Assembly: GCA_017936885.1 (NCBI GenBank)
Contig: JAGBEO010000013.1
Span: forward strand, 62,001-126,000
Length of the DNA stretch: 64,000 nt
Direction: 5' to 3'
Source of the DNA: Lachnospiraceae bacterium
GTDB taxonomy: Bacteria > Bacillota > Clostridia > Lachnospirales > Lachnospiraceae
Positions 34,225-43,613 of the stretch are shown one piece after another. The notes under the pieces are model-generated. The model was not told the DNA's origin and made no database searches. It saw nothing but the letters and a program-made list of their open reading frames with translations. The translations under genes were made by a program, and so were the position numbers. The first letter of the stretch is position 1; every line of letters starts with the position of its first letter.

Positions 34225-35838
34225 ATGATTAGGGTAAATCAGATCAAGATGCCTTTGGAGCACAGTACAGAGGATCTATTACATAAGACAGCGAAAATAC
34301 TGAGAACAGAACCGGGAAAAATAGAGACATTACGGATTGTTAAAAAATCCGTCGATGCCAGAAAGAAGCCGGATATTGTATTTATCTATACGGTAGATGT
34401 GACAGTACAGGCACAGGATAAGGTGCTTGCCAGATGCCGGAGCAATCAGGTTCAGGCAGTGACAGCAAAAGCTTATCAATTTCCGATAACCGGAAAAGCA
34501 CCGATGAAAGAACGTCCGGTTATTATCGGAACCGGGCCAGCCGGTCTTTTCTGCGGTTATATGCTGGCAAAACACGGGTACCGTCCGATTCTTTTAGAAC
34601 GGGGCAAATGTGTGGAACAGCGCAGAGAAGATGTGGAACGTTTCTGGCAGGAAGGAGTGCTTGATCCTGACTCTAACGTACAGTTTGGAGAAGGCGGCGC
34701 AGGTACTTTCTCCGATGGTAAATTGAATACGCTTGTTAAGGATAAATACGGCAGAAATAAAGAAGTGCTGCGCATTTTTACGGAGGCCGGCGCACCGGAG
34801 AAAATATTGTATGAGGCAAAGCCGCATATCGGTACTGACATCTTGGTTTCTGTTGTCAGCCGTCTGCGTAAGCAGATTACGGACTGGGGCGGCGAAGTCA
34901 GATTCGGGGCACAGGTGACAGATCTTCTGGTGGAGCAGGATCATGTCAGAGGTGTGGTGATCAACAACGACGAGAAGCTCTTAACCAATGTGGTTGTTCT
35001 TGCCATCGGTCATAGTGCAAGAGATACCTTTCAGATGTTGTACGACAGACAGATCCCCATGGAGGCGAAAGCTTTTGCGGTGGGACTGCGCATGGAACAT
35101 CCCCGCAGAATGATTGACAGAACGCAGTACGGAACGGAACAGCATCCGCTCCTTTCGGCAGCAAACTATAAAGTGACGGCGCAGACTTCTGACGGAAGGG
35201 GTGTGTATTCTTTCTGTATGTGCCCCGGCGGCTATGTAGTCAATGCCTCATCGGAAGCGGGCAGGATAGCAGTAAACGGCATGAGCTACAGCGGACGGGA
35301 CGGCGTAAACAGCAACAGTGCCATGATTGTGACAGTCACGCCGGATGATTATGACGGCACCGGACCGCTTGCAGGGATTGCTTTTCAGCGGCAGTTAGAA
35401 GAACGTGCTTATCAGATCGGACAAGGGGCCGTTCCGGTGGAAAGTTATGGAGATTACCGGAAAGCAGTGACTGGATGTGAGTCCCCTGATTCTGAAATAC
35501 GCAGAAGATATCCCGATTTTAAGCCGGAGATCAAGGGCGCTTATTGTATGGCTTCCGTCCATGAGATTCTGCCGACAGTTCTGAATCAGGCCCTTGTCGA
35601 AGGGATTGACCTAATTGGTCAAAACATGAAAGTCTTTAATGACAGTGGAGCCTATCTGTCAGGTGTTGAGAGCAGAACGTCCTCACCTGTCAGAATCCAC
35701 AGGGATGATACTGGTCAGTCTCAGGTGCAGGGACTATATCCCTGCGGGGAAGGCGCCGGATATGCGGGAGGTATTACTTCTGCGGCTATGGACGGTATTC
35801 TGATTGCAGAAAAAATCGCTTCCGTCTATATGGTGTAA
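34225..35838 (+). CDS. Uncharacterised FAD-dependent dehydrogenase
   Basis: The 537-residue protein has an N-terminal domain of about 90 residues (ILRTEPGKIETLRIVKKSVD) before the FAD motif IIGTGPAGLFCGYMLAKHG. The family blocks DSNVQFGEGGAGTFSDGKLN, YEAKPHIGTDILVSVV and the C-terminal PCGEGAGYAGGITSAAMDGI are intact. It belongs to a conserved bacterial FAD-dependent protein family without a defined reaction. It starts six bases after the preceding flavoprotein gene, so the two are surely co-transcribed. SD elements are hidden in the end of the upstream gene. No signal peptide is seen. Confidence 0.88.
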   Translation: MIRVNQIKMPLEHSTEDLLHKTAKILRTEPGKIETLRIVKKSVDARKKPDIVFIYTVDVTVQAQDKVLARCRSNQVQAVTAKAYQFPITGKAPMKERPVIIGTGPAGLFCGYMLAKHGYRPILLERGKCVEQRREDVERFWQEGVLDPDSNVQFGEGGAGTFSDGKLNTLVKDKYGRNKEVLRIFTEAGAPEKILYEAKPHIGTDILVSVVSRLRKQITDWGGEVRFGAQVTDLLVEQDHVRGVVINNDEKLLTNVVVLAIGHSARDTFQMLYDRQIPMEAKAFAVGLRMEHPRRMIDRTQYGTEQHPLLSAANYKVTAQTSDGRGVYSFCMCPGGYVVNASSEAGRIAVNGMSYSGRDGVNSNSAMIVTVTPDDYDGTGPLAGIAFQRQLEERAYQIGQGAVPVESYGDYRKAVTGCESPDSEIRRRYPDFKPEIKGAYCMASVHEILPTVLNQALVEGIDLIGQNMKVFNDSGAYLSGVESRTSSPVRIHRDDTGQSQVQGLYPCGEGAGYAGGITSAAMDGILIAEKIASVYMV

Positions 35839-35955
35839 AGAGTCTGAATATGTTTCTGTGGTTGTTTTGGAAACTGTATGCACAAAGAGAAACTTATAAT
35901 CTTTTAAAAGATAAAAGCTGTAGAACGCTTTGAGGATAGAGGAGAATATGAGAAA

Positions 35956-36816
35956 ATGAATGATACTGTAAGAGAATTAATGAGAGATAAGAAAAGAATC
36001 GTAGTCAAGATAGGCTCTTCGTCGTTACAGCACGCGGAGACCGGTGATCTGGATTACACGAAATTAGATGTGCTTGTGCGGGAATTATGTGATTTAAGAA
36101 ACCGGGGCAAGGATGTGGTGCTGGTGACCTCCGGCGCCATTGCAGTGGGTAAGAAAGCGGTTATGATGGGCGCTTCTATGGAGGATAATCCGATTGCGGT
36201 CAAGCAGGCATGTGCCGCTGTGGGACAGGCGAGATTGATGATGACTTATCAGAAGATTTTTGCGGAGTATAATCAGGTGGCAGCGCAGATTCTGATGACG
36301 AAGAATACCATTGTGGATAATCTCAACCGCTTTAATGCGCAGAACACCTTTGCCGAATTATTTAAATTAGGCGTCATACCGATTGTGAACGAGAATGATA
36401 CGATAGCTACTTATGAGATTGAGATCGGTGATAACGATACCTTGTCGGCTATTGTGGCATCTTTGGTTGAGGCAGATGCTTTGCTGCTGTTATCGGATAT
36501 CGACGGACTTTATACGGATGATCCGAGGCAGAACCCGGATGCTAAGTACATAGAAGTAGTGGAGGAACTGACCGATGACTTGATGAACATGGGTAAGGCA
36601 TCTACCGGAAGTGCGGTGGGAACCGGCGGCATGAATACGAAGCTGCAGGCGGCTAAGATTGCAAGCAGTATGGGAATAGACATGGTGATTGCAAACAGCA
36701 AAGATATCAAGGTGATTCACCGGATTCTGGACGGAAAGAATATCGGAACCCTTTTTCTGGCACATCGGGATGAAAAATTTGATCTGCCGTTATATGTACA
36801 GCAGATGCACAGGTAA
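35956..36816 (+). CDS. proB: Glutamate 5-kinase (short form, no PUA domain)
   Basis: ProB phosphorylates glutamate as the first step of proline synthesis. The amino-acid kinase fold is clear: RIVVKIGSSSLQ, LVTSGAIAVGKKAV, VNENDTIAT, DIDGLYTDDPRQNPDAKYIEVV and GTGGMNTKLQAAKIA. At 286 residues it lacks the C-terminal PUA domain of the roughly 370-residue form, as in many Clostridia. The SD GAGGATAGAGGAG is strong. proA lies 1 kb downstream with two genes between, so the proline pathway is present in one apparent operon. Confidence 0.96.
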   Translation: MNDTVRELMRDKKRIVVKIGSSSLQHAETGDLDYTKLDVLVRELCDLRNRGKDVVLVTSGAIAVGKKAVMMGASMEDNPIAVKQACAAVGQARLMMTYQKIFAEYNQVAAQILMTKNTIVDNLNRFNAQNTFAELFKLGVIPIVNENDTIATYEIEIGDNDTLSAIVASLVEADALLLLSDIDGLYTDDPRQNPDAKYIEVVEELTDDLMNMGKASTGSAVGTGGMNTKLQAAKIASSMGIDMVIANSKDIKVIHRILDGKNIGTLFLAHRDEKFDLPLYVQQMHR

Positions 36817-36867
36817 CCGTTTCTTAAAGCTGATTTTAAAAGTGATAAAAGGCAGGAACAATAAAAC

Positions 36868-37107
36868 ATGAATAATATGACAGTAGAACAGATGATTGGA
36901 AGAATTAATGAATTGTATCACAAATCACAGGCGGAGGGGCTGACTGCTGCTGAGAAAGAAGAACAGCAGGCATTACGTCAGGCGTATGTGGCTAATGTAA
37001 GGGCCAATTTAAGAGGACAGCTTGACAATATATCGATTGTGGAACAGGATGGTTCCATCACGGATCTGGGTGAAAAGTTCGGAAATAAAAGCAGGAGAAC
37101 TCATTAA
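36868..37107 (+). CDS. DUF896 (YnzC-like) protein
   Basis: A 79-residue helical protein with the DUF896 pattern: RINELYHKSQAEGLTAAEKEEQ, then LRQAYVANVRANLRGQLDNI. In Bacillus the YnzC/YneE-type members form a two-helix bundle; the function is unknown. It lies between proB and the MTHFS gene, with gaps of about 50 bases on either side, so it is likely co-transcribed with proline genes. The SD is GGCAGGAAC. Confidence 0.9.
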   Translation: MNNMTVEQMIGRINELYHKSQAEGLTAAEKEEQQALRQAYVANVRANLRGQLDNISIVEQDGSITDLGEKFGNKSRRTH

Positions 37108-37157
37108 GATTTACTTTGACGGGACGATAACAGAACTTTATTAAAACGGAAAATGTT

Positions 37158-37799
37158 ATGGACACTAAAAAAGAGATTCGCAGGAAAATTTTATCCCTGA
37201 GGGATGCTGTTTTGCCGGAAGACAGAAAAGCCGGCAGCAAGAAAATCAAAGAGCACATGATACGGCTTCCCTGTTACCGGGATGCAGATGTGATATTAGC
37301 TTATGTGAGCTATCGCAGCGAAGTGGATACTATGGATCTGATTGGGCAGGCGCTTGCGGATGGCAAACAAGTCTTTGCACCTAAGGTGGCAGGAGACGAG
37401 ATGGAATTTTGGCACCTTGGCGGGTTGGATGCCTTGCAAAGCGGTTATCAGGGAATTTTGGAACCGATTGAGACGCTTTCTTATCCGGCATACAGCAGCC
37501 TTAAGAAAAGCAGAGGACAGAAAAGTTCTGTGCTGATGTGGATGCCCGGTGCGGTGTTTGACAGAACGTGTCACCGGATTGGCTACGGCAAAGGCTTCTA
37601 TGATAAATATTTGGACCGCCTGTACAATAAATCCGATGTCACCCCGTGGGGGAAAGGGGACGGTGTGCTGACAACCGTAGCTTTGGCATATGAATGTCAG
37701 GTGTTGGAACAGATACCCTGTGAGCCGCATGATTACAGACCGGATTTCATATTGACGGAATGTGGGCTGATAGAACAAACAATTGTGTGTGATAAATAA
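37158..37799 (+). CDS. 5-formyltetrahydrofolate cyclo-ligase
   Basis: A 213-residue MTHFS enzyme, which turns 5-formyl-THF into 5,10-methenyl-THF with ATP. Seen: KKEIRRKILSLRDAVLPEDR at the N-terminus, AYVSYRSEVDTMDLI, FAPKV, and the nucleotide-binding signature HRIGYGKGFYDKYL. The position between DUF896 and proA is unusual for a folate gene, but the protein links with Fhs, FolD and MetH elsewhere in the window. The SD is weak (AACGGAAAATGTT). Confidence 0.9.
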   Translation: MDTKKEIRRKILSLRDAVLPEDRKAGSKKIKEHMIRLPCYRDADVILAYVSYRSEVDTMDLIGQALADGKQVFAPKVAGDEMEFWHLGGLDALQSGYQGILEPIETLSYPAYSSLKKSRGQKSSVLMWMPGAVFDRTCHRIGYGKGFYDKYLDRLYNKSDVTPWGKGDGVLTTVALAYECQVLEQIPCEPHDYRPDFILTECGLIEQTIVCDK

Positions 37800-37838
37800 A
37801 AAAGATTTAGGTGATTGAGAAGGAAAGGGGAAGACAAG

Positions 37839-39086
37839 ATGGAATATTTAGAAAATTTAGGCAGACTGGCAGTGGCGGCAAAACAGGAATTGCAGTGTCT
37901 GACTACCGAAGAGAAAAACTGCGGACTGGAAAGTGCCGCCAGAGCATTGACAGCCCGCCAGGATGAGATTTTATCGGCTAATGCCAAGGATTATGAGATT
38001 GCCCAAAAAGGCGGTATGGCGGAGGGACTGCTGGATCGTCTGCAATTGACTTCTGCCCGTATTGAGGCGATGGCAGAGGGACTGAGGCAGATTGCAAAGC
38101 TGCCTGATCCGGTGGGAGAAGTTATGGAAAGCTTTGATCGTCCCAACGGGCTTCATATTGATAAGGTAAGGGTGCCGATGGGCGTAATCGGTATCATTTA
38201 TGAGGCTCGCCCGAATGTGACAGCGGATGCTTTCGGGTTATGCTTCAAGACCGGTAACGCAGTTATTTTAAAAGGCGGTAAGGATGCTTTTTATTCCAAT
38301 CAGGCAATTACAAAGATCATCAGGGAAGCTTTGCAGGATATCCGGATTACCGCGGATGCGATTCAACTGATTGAGAATAATGACCGTGCGGTGACTACTG
38401 CTTTTATGCAGTTAAAGCAATATGTGGATATTCTGATACCGAGAGGGGGTGCCGGGTTAATCCGTGCCGTGGTGGAGAACAGTACGATTCCTGTGATTGA
38501 GACCGGTACAGGCAACTGTCATATTTATGTAGACGAGGATGCTGATCTGACCAAAGCGATTCCTATTATTATAAACGCTAAGACACAGCGGATCGGCGTA
38601 TGTAATGCCTGTGAATCTCTGTTGATCCATGAGAAAATCGCAGACCGCTTCCTGCCGGGATTAGGCAAAGCTCTACAGGATAAACAAGTGGAAATACGTG
38701 GTGATGAGAAAGTAGTAGAAAAGATTCCGGGCAGTCATCAGGCTTCCGAAGAGGACTACGGGACAGAATATCTGGATTATATCGTGTCCATGAAGACCGT
38801 TTCGTCCGTGGAGGAGGCGATTGCACATATCAACCGCTATAATACGAGACATTCCGATGCGATTCTGACAGAGAATGAAAAGCATATGGAGCAGTTCTTA
38901 AAAGGTGTGGATTCTGCCTGCGTCTATGCAAATGCTTCCACCAGATTCACAGATGGGTTCGAATTCGGATTCGGTGCGGAAATTGGAATCAGTACCCAGA
39001 AGCTTCATGCCAGAGGGCCTATGGGATTAAAAGAACTGACTACATATAAGTATTTGATCAGAGGAACAGGTCAGATTCGGGAATAG
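37839..39086 (+). CDS. proA: Gamma-glutamyl phosphate reductase
   Basis: ProA reduces glutamyl-5-phosphate to the semialdehyde, following ProB. It has the aldehyde dehydrogenase fold: [52 protein letters not shown], and the catalytic Cys in [12 protein letters not shown]. The C-terminal blocks [15 protein letters not shown] and IRGTGQIRE are complete. The frame opens at TTG 37815; ATG 37839 has AAAGGGG eight bases upstream, giving 415 residues. The order proB-DUF896-MTHFS-proA is read from one strand with small gaps. Confidence 0.96.
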   Translation: MEYLENLGRLAVAAKQELQCLTTEEKNCGLESAARALTARQDEILSANAKDYEIAQKGGMAEGLLDRLQLTSARIEAMAEGLRQIAKLPDPVGEVMESFDRPNGLHIDKVRVPMGVIGIIYEARPNVTADAFGLCFKTGNAVILKGGKDAFYSNQAITKIIREALQDIRITADAIQLIENNDRAVTTAFMQLKQYVDILIPRGGAGLIRAVVENSTIPVIETGTGNCHIYVDEDADLTKAIPIIINAKTQRIGVCNACESLLIHEKIADRFLPGLGKALQDKQVEIRGDEKVVEKIPGSHQASEEDYGTEYLDYIVSMKTVSSVEEAIAHINRYNTRHSDAILTENEKHMEQFLKGVDSACVYANASTRFTDGFEFGFGAEIGISTQKLHARGPMGLKELTTYKYLIRGTGQIRE

Positions 39087-39230
39087 CGTTAAGAAATTGT
39101 TGATTTTTTTGAAGTGTAAAACTTTTCTATTGAGAAATTATGTGCTATATTATGTGTAGGTATTACGAAAAGATTATTCTGCCTGGATATACATATAAGA
39201 GAATTTCTATAGAAAACAGGAGGGGAAACC

Positions 39231-40946
39231 ATGAAGAAGAAAAAGAAATTGGGAGTTTTGGCAGAATTACTGGCGTTGATAGTGATTCCGCTGCTTGCAT
39301 TGGGAACCGTGATTACGGTTTATGCTGTTGAAACGATGCGTTCTATGGTAAAACAGGAGATTCTTGACGGATTAAGTCTGTTATGCACCAGTGTACATGC
39401 CGCATATGATGCCATCGATTCGGGAGATTTCTGGATGGATGGAGATCTTTTATACAAAGGCGAGTATTGTATTACCGAGAATGAAGAGGTGGTTGACAGC
39501 TTTACAAAAGGTTCCGATACTGATGTCACATTATTCTATGGGGATACGCGGCGTGCCACTTCGTTAGTTGATCAGGATACCGGAGAGAGAATACTCGGCA
39601 CGAAGGCTTCTGAGGAAGTGATTGAGCACGTTCTGGATCAGGGACAGACTTACGAGACTTCTGATGTGGTGATCAACGGAGAACACTATTATGCTATATA
39701 TGAGCCGGTATACAATCCGGATGGTTCCATAGTGGGAATGGTGTTTGCGGGTAAGCCGTCCACGGGTGTGACCGCAATTATTACAAAAACCACATTTGCC
39801 ATGATTGGCCTGGCTGCAATTGTCTGGGTGATAGCTCTGACGGTTGTTATTTTCGTTGCAAGGAAGATTGCGGTAGCAATTGTTCATACAGAAAAGTTGT
39901 TGGCATCGCTGTCCGAAGGTAAACTGAATATTGAGGTTTCTTCCCGTATCTTAAAGAGAAACGATGAAATCGGCATGATGGCAAATGCAATGTTGGCTTT
40001 AGTGGAGAAGTTAAGTCATATCATGGGTGGAATCAAGAAGAATACTGATCATTTAATGCAGCAGGGAAATTCTTTGGAGTCTATGGCGGCTCAGACTTCT
40101 AATACGGCAGATGAGATCAGCAGCGCTGTGGAAGATATTTCCAAGGGTGCAGTATCGATGGCGGAAGATATTGAATCTGCCACCGTACAGATTAATAACA
40201 TGGGTATTGTCATTGAGAAGATTGTAAACAGTGTACAGGAACTGGATCGATTGTCAGGCAGCATGCATACGGCAGACATGGCATCTGCTAAGATCATTCA
40301 GGAATTAAGCCAATCTAATGATAAGACGACTGAGGCGATTAAGAAGATTGCGGCATCTGTCAATACAACTAATGAATCCGTTACCAGAATTCAGGAGGCT
40401 GTCAATCTGATCGCATCTATTGCCAGTGAGACGAGCCTGCTTGCATTAAATGCAAGTATAGAGGCTGCAAGGGCCGGTGAGGCAGGCAGAGGTTTTGCGG
40501 TAGTAGCTACACAGATTTCCAAGCTTTCTGAGGACTCTAACCAGTCTGCCAAGACCATTGAGGAAATTATTCGTCAGCTTGCGATTGATTCCGAAGCGTC
40601 TGTTAAGATTATGAATGAAGTAGATGTGATTGTTGCAGAACAGCAGAAGAAGTTAAATGAAACCAAAGAGAAATTTAATGATGTAAGTAATGGCATTGAC
40701 AGCTCCATGAAAGAAACACAGGTTATTAACAATCAGGCTGCAGAGTGTGATAAGGAAAGAGGCATCGTAGTAGATGTCTTCTCAAGCCTTTCTGCCGTAT
40801 CACAGGAGAATGCAGCATCTACGGAAGAGACAACAGCTTCCATGGAAGAGTTAAATGCAACCATCAATCTGCTTGCCCAGTCTGCAAGAGAACTGAAAGA
40901 GATTGCAGAATCCTTAGAGGAAGAAGTTGCTTTCTTCCGAATCTAA
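39231..40946 (+). CDS. Methyl-accepting chemotaxis protein with extracellular sensor
   Basis: A 571-residue chemoreceptor. TM1 (residues 7-28), an extracellular domain (about 30-185, single-Cache type by its length and the closing [22 protein letters not shown]), TM2 (about 188-212), HAMP (about 213-268) and a cytoplasmic signalling domain are present. The hairpin tip [20 protein letters not shown] is intact. The protein ends in FFRI without a CheR/CheB pentapeptide. The SD GGAGGGG precedes ATG 39231. The ligand is unknown; small carboxylates are common for such sensors. A terminator follows at 41057-41090, so it is monocistronic. The 144 bases upstream show no clear promoter. Confidence 0.9.
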   Translation: MKKKKKLGVLAELLALIVIPLLALGTVITVYAVETMRSMVKQEILDGLSLLCTSVHAAYDAIDSGDFWMDGDLLYKGEYCITENEEVVDSFTKGSDTDVTLFYGDTRRATSLVDQDTGERILGTKASEEVIEHVLDQGQTYETSDVVINGEHYYAIYEPVYNPDGSIVGMVFAGKPSTGVTAIITKTTFAMIGLAAIVWVIALTVVIFVARKIAVAIVHTEKLLASLSEGKLNIEVSSRILKRNDEIGMMANAMLALVEKLSHIMGGIKKNTDHLMQQGNSLESMAAQTSNTADEISSAVEDISKGAVSMAEDIESATVQINNMGIVIEKIVNSVQELDRLSGSMHTADMASAKIIQELSQSNDKTTEAIKKIAASVNTTNESVTRIQEAVNLIASIASETSLLALNASIEAARAGEAGRGFAVVATQISKLSEDSNQSAKTIEEIIRQLAIDSEASVKIMNEVDVIVAEQQKKLNETKEKFNDVSNGIDSSMKETQVINNQAAECDKERGIVVDVFSSLSAVSQENAASTEETTASMEELNATINLLAQSARELKEIAESLEEEVAFFRI

Positions 40947-41056
40947 AGCTGCAAGAAGAACTTCGTTCTAAAGCATGTGTTGTCTGAGGAATTTGGTTAC
41001 ATAGAGGCTGTTTCAGTGAACAGGGAATAATAATGATTGAATAAAGAAATATGGAA

Positions 41057-41090
41057 AGAGATGTCATTTTAATAAACGGCATCTCTTTTT
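41057..41090 (+). terminator. Rho-independent terminator after the chemoreceptor gene
   Basis: AGAGATGTC (41057-41065) pairs with GGCATCTCT (41078-41086) with one G-U pair, followed by a T run. Confidence 0.85.
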
Positions 41091-41129
41091 GTTCGCCGCA
41101 CATACTTTTAATAAAATATACAGAATCTA

Positions 41130-41182
41130 TTGACAAAGCGAATATATTATAATATTATACATATGAACAAATAAACATATGT
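41130..41182 (+). promoter_or_regulatory. Promoter with SmtB/ArsR-type operator
   Basis: TTGACA (41130-41135), a 17-base spacer and TATTAT (41153-41158) form a strong promoter. Directly after it lies ACATATG-N10-CATATGT (41159-41182), containing TGAACA, close to the AT-rich operators of SmtB/CzrA-type repressors. The location just downstream of the -10 box suits repression by the next gene's product. Confidence 0.7.
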
Positions 41183-41210
41183 TTAAAATGAGGAGAAGGC
41201 AGGTGTTACA

Positions 41211-41564
41211 ATGGGCGAAACGGAAGAAAGAGAATTTTTGGCGGCAAGAGAAGATGTGGTCAAAAAGGTTTTGGAACAACAGCCGGATGATGAGATTCTG
41301 TATGATTTGGCAGAGTTATTTAAAGTGTTCGGCGATTCTACCAGAATTAAAATATTGTATTCCATGTTTGAGACAGAGTTGTGTGTCAATGATATCGCCA
41401 AGTTGCTGAACTTAAGCCAATCCTCTGTCAGTCATCAGCTACGGATATTGAAGTCCTCGAAGCTTGTAAAGTTTAGACGAGAAGGCAAATCAATATTTTA
41501 CTCCCTGGATGACGAGCATGTGCGTGCCATCATCAGTATGGGAATGGAGCATGTAGAAGAATAG
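41211..41564 (+). CDS. ArsR/SmtB family metal-sensing repressor
   Basis: A 117-residue winged-helix repressor. The recognition helix is LSQSSVSHQLRILK. The alpha-3 motif ELCVNDIA keeps the Cys and Asp of the ELCVxDL metal box. The C-terminal helix reads DEH, ten residues, then HVEE, which is the alpha-5 DxHx10HxxE zinc site of SmtB, CzrA and NmtR-type sensors. The protein should therefore repress without metal and release with Zn, Cd or similar ions. Operator-like DNA lies 29-52 bases upstream. It is followed by an HMA-domain gene after one base, but no metal transporter gene follows. Confidence 0.9.
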   Translation: MGETEEREFLAAREDVVKKVLEQQPDDEILYDLAELFKVFGDSTRIKILYSMFETELCVNDIAKLLNLSQSSVSHQLRILKSSKLVKFRREGKSIFYSLDDEHVRAIISMGMEHVEE

Positions 41565-41592
41565 AGTGAAAAAGGAAAAGGAGAGAAAGGGT

Positions 41593-41811
41593 ATGAGTAA
41601 AACATACAAAATTGAGGTGGATTGTGCTAATTGTGCGGAAAAAATGCAGGAAGCAGCGAAAAAGACTGAGGGTGTTGCTGATGCAACAGTCAGCTTTATG
41701 ACGCAGAAGATGAAAGTAGAATTCGCAGACGGAGCGGATGAACATACGGTTATGAAGGCGGTGCTTAAGGCTTGCAAGAGGGTTGAGCCGGATTGTGAGA
41801 TCGCTTTTTAG
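41593..41811 (+). CDS. Heavy-metal-associated (HMA) domain protein
   Basis: A 72-residue single HMA domain of the CopZ/MerP fold. The metal-binding loop DCANCAEKMQEAAK has CxxC (Cys-Ala-Asn-Cys), and the preceding Asp is typical of Zn/Cd-type HMA domains of ZntA-like ATPases. GTG 41566 is in frame, but GAGAGAAAGGG leads to ATG 41593. It appears to be the first domain of, or a partner for, a CadA/ZntA-type P-type ATPase that is not present; a bidirectional terminator follows instead. It is co-transcribed with the ArsR/SmtB gene. Confidence 0.88.
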   Translation: MSKTYKIEVDCANCAEKMQEAAKKTEGVADATVSFMTQKMKVEFADGADEHTVMKAVLKACKRVEPDCEIAF

Positions 41812-41922
41812 GCAGTTATCCCCCAATACACGCAAAGAAGGAAACGGTAAGAGATAAGACTTCTGATTTGAGGTTTATGTGTTTTCCTGTTCAATATTTA
41901 AGAGATTATTTATATAATAAAA

Positions 41923-41955
41923 ACAGACAGGTTGTTAAATGCCTGCCTGTTTTTT
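41923..41955. terminator. Bidirectional terminator between the HMA gene and pyrP
   Basis: ACAGACAGG (41923-41931) and CCTGCCTGT (41942-41950) form a stem with one mismatch. T runs lie on both sides (TTTTTT after, AAAAA before), serving both converging genes. Confidence 0.75.
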
Positions 41956-42007
41956 GTGTATTTTTGCAATGATGGTTTAAGATCATGTGTATTTATTGCT
42001 TTATAAA

Positions 42008-43393
42008 TTATTGATCTTCCTTGTGCTGAGGATTGAAGCTGACACCTCTGTTGATATCACCGCTTGGATTCATACCGAAAACATAATCGTTACCGGGTAA
42101 GATGGCATTTAAGATGATGCCGGCAAGCGCTGCGATGGCAAGAGAGGTTAAAGTAATGGATGTGCCGCCGATTGTGAAAGTAAGTCCGCCGGAGAAACCA
42201 AGGCCGCATACTAAGATGACAGCAGCAATGATCAGGTTTCTGGATTTCGTAAAGTCTACTTTATTTTCCACAACATTTCTGACACCGATAGCGGAAATCA
42301 TACCGTAGAGGATAAAGCTGATACCACCGATGATTGCGGTCGGAAGGGAACCGATAATAGCTGACATTTTAGGGATGAAGCTTAACACGATTGCATAGAC
42401 TGCAGCTATACGGATTACCTTGGGATCGTAAACACGGCTCAGTTCCAGTACACCGGTATTTTCACCGTAAGTGGTATTGGCAGGGCCGCCGAATAATGCG
42501 GAGAGGGAAGTTGCAAGACCATCACCGATCAGCGTACGGTGCAATCCCGGCTCCTCTATGAAATTCTCGCCGACAGTTGCGGAGATAGCGGAAATATCGC
42601 CAATGTGTTCCATCATGGTTGCAAGGGCGATAGGAGCCATCACAAGAATTGCAGTCAGATCAAACTTACATAACTGGAATGGTGGAAGCCCTACAGCGGC
42701 AGAAGATGCCACACCTGAGAAATCCAGGATTGCGCTGCCGTCAGCATTCGTGAAGCCTAAAGCATTCATGATGAGTGCAACCGCATAAGAAATGATAACA
42801 CCAAGCAGAATCGGGATAATCTTCCACATGCCTTTGCCCCAGATATTGAAGATTATGATAACTGCCAGTGCAACGAGTGCTAAGAACCAGTTGGCGGATG
42901 CATTGCTGACTGCGGACGGAGCCAGACTTAATCCAATACAGATAATAATCGGGCCGGTTACAACCGGAGGAAGGAACCGCATAACATGCTTTACGCCGAC
43001 TACTTTAATAACCAGTGCCAAAATAAGATATAAGAGTCCGGCAATGACAATACCGCCGCAGGCATAAGGAAGCTTCTCGCCGTAAGTCATATCGGCAAAA
43101 ATACCGGTATCCAGATTCGCTACTGTGGCGAAACCGCCCAAAAAGGCGAAAGAGGAGCCTAAAAATGCAGGTACCCGCATTTTAGAGCATACATGGAAGA
43201 AAAGAGTGCCGATTCCGGCAAAGAATAAAGTAACCTGAATGGATAACCCCTCTCCATTGAAATAACTGTTTACCAAGATGGGAACTAAGATCGTTGCACC
43301 AAACATTGCAAACATGTGCTGCAGGCCAAGTAACAGCATTTTGGGAATGCCTAAGCTTCTGGCATCACGAATTGCATCAAATTTCTCGCTCAT
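42008..43393 (-). CDS. pyrP: Uracil permease (NCS2 family)
   Basis: A 461-residue NCS2 nucleobase transporter with about 12-14 membrane segments. Family features: KMLLLGLQHMFAMFGATILVP near the N-terminus, PPVVTGPIIICIGLSLAPSA, MEHIGDISAISATVGENF with the conserved Glu of TM8, and GPANTTYGENTGVLELSRVYD, characteristic of uracil permeases. This fits UraA/PyrP for uracil rather than xanthine. The SD (AAGGAGAATATCTT) is strong. It diverges from upp over a 220-base gap with a strong promoter on each strand, so uracil uptake and capture are encoded together. Confidence 0.93.
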   Translation of the reverse strand: MSEKFDAIRDARSLGIPKMLLLGLQHMFAMFGATILVPILVNSYFNGEGLSIQVTLFFAGIGTLFFHVCSKMRVPAFLGSSFAFLGGFATVANLDTGIFADMTYGEKLPYACGGIVIAGLLYLILALVIKVVGVKHVMRFLPPVVTGPIIICIGLSLAPSAVSNASANWFLALVALAVIIIFNIWGKGMWKIIPILLGVIISYAVALIMNALGFTNADGSAILDFSGVASSAAVGLPPFQLCKFDLTAILVMAPIALATMMEHIGDISAISATVGENFIEEPGLHRTLIGDGLATSLSALFGGPANTTYGENTGVLELSRVYDPKVIRIAAVYAIVLSFIPKMSAIIGSLPTAIIGGISFILYGMISAIGVRNVVENKVDFTKSRNLIIAAVILVCGLGFSGGLTFTIGGTSITLTSLAIAALAGIILNAILPGNDYVFGMNPSGDINRGVSFNPQHKEDQ

Positions 43394-43450
43394 AAGATAT
43401 TCTCCTTTTTTCTTTTGATTTTGGATAGAAAATTAGGTAAATCTAAAGAA

Positions 43451-43479
43451 ATTATAAAGAGTCCGGTATGTTTTTGCAA
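43451..43479 (-). promoter_or_regulatory. Promoter for pyrP
   Basis: On the minus strand TTGCAA (43474-43479), a 17-base spacer and TATAAT (43451-43456) form a strong sigma-A promoter. The leader is about 50 bases, too short for a PyrR-type attenuator. Confidence 0.75.
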
Positions 43480-43513
43480 TATGATTTAAGGACTAATTTC
43501 ATAAGAAAAATTG

Positions 43514-43542
43514 TTGACTTAAGGGCATGAAGTCAGTACTAT
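43514..43542 (+). promoter_or_regulatory. Promoter for upp
   Basis: TTGACT (43514-43519), a 17-base spacer and TACTAT (43537-43542) lie 72 bases before the upp start. The two divergent promoters are back to back within about 100 bases. Confidence 0.65.
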
Positions 43543-43613
43543 TCTATATAGAGGTAAGTGTCAGACGAGTTAGTCATGTTTAAACAAAACAGTAAGAAGG
43601 AAGAGGACAAAAG

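Noticed and set aside
43394-43613. PyrR-type attenuators in front of pyrP and upp
   Set aside because: Both leaders are about 50-70 bases after good promoters, too short for anti-antiterminator, antiterminator and terminator stems.
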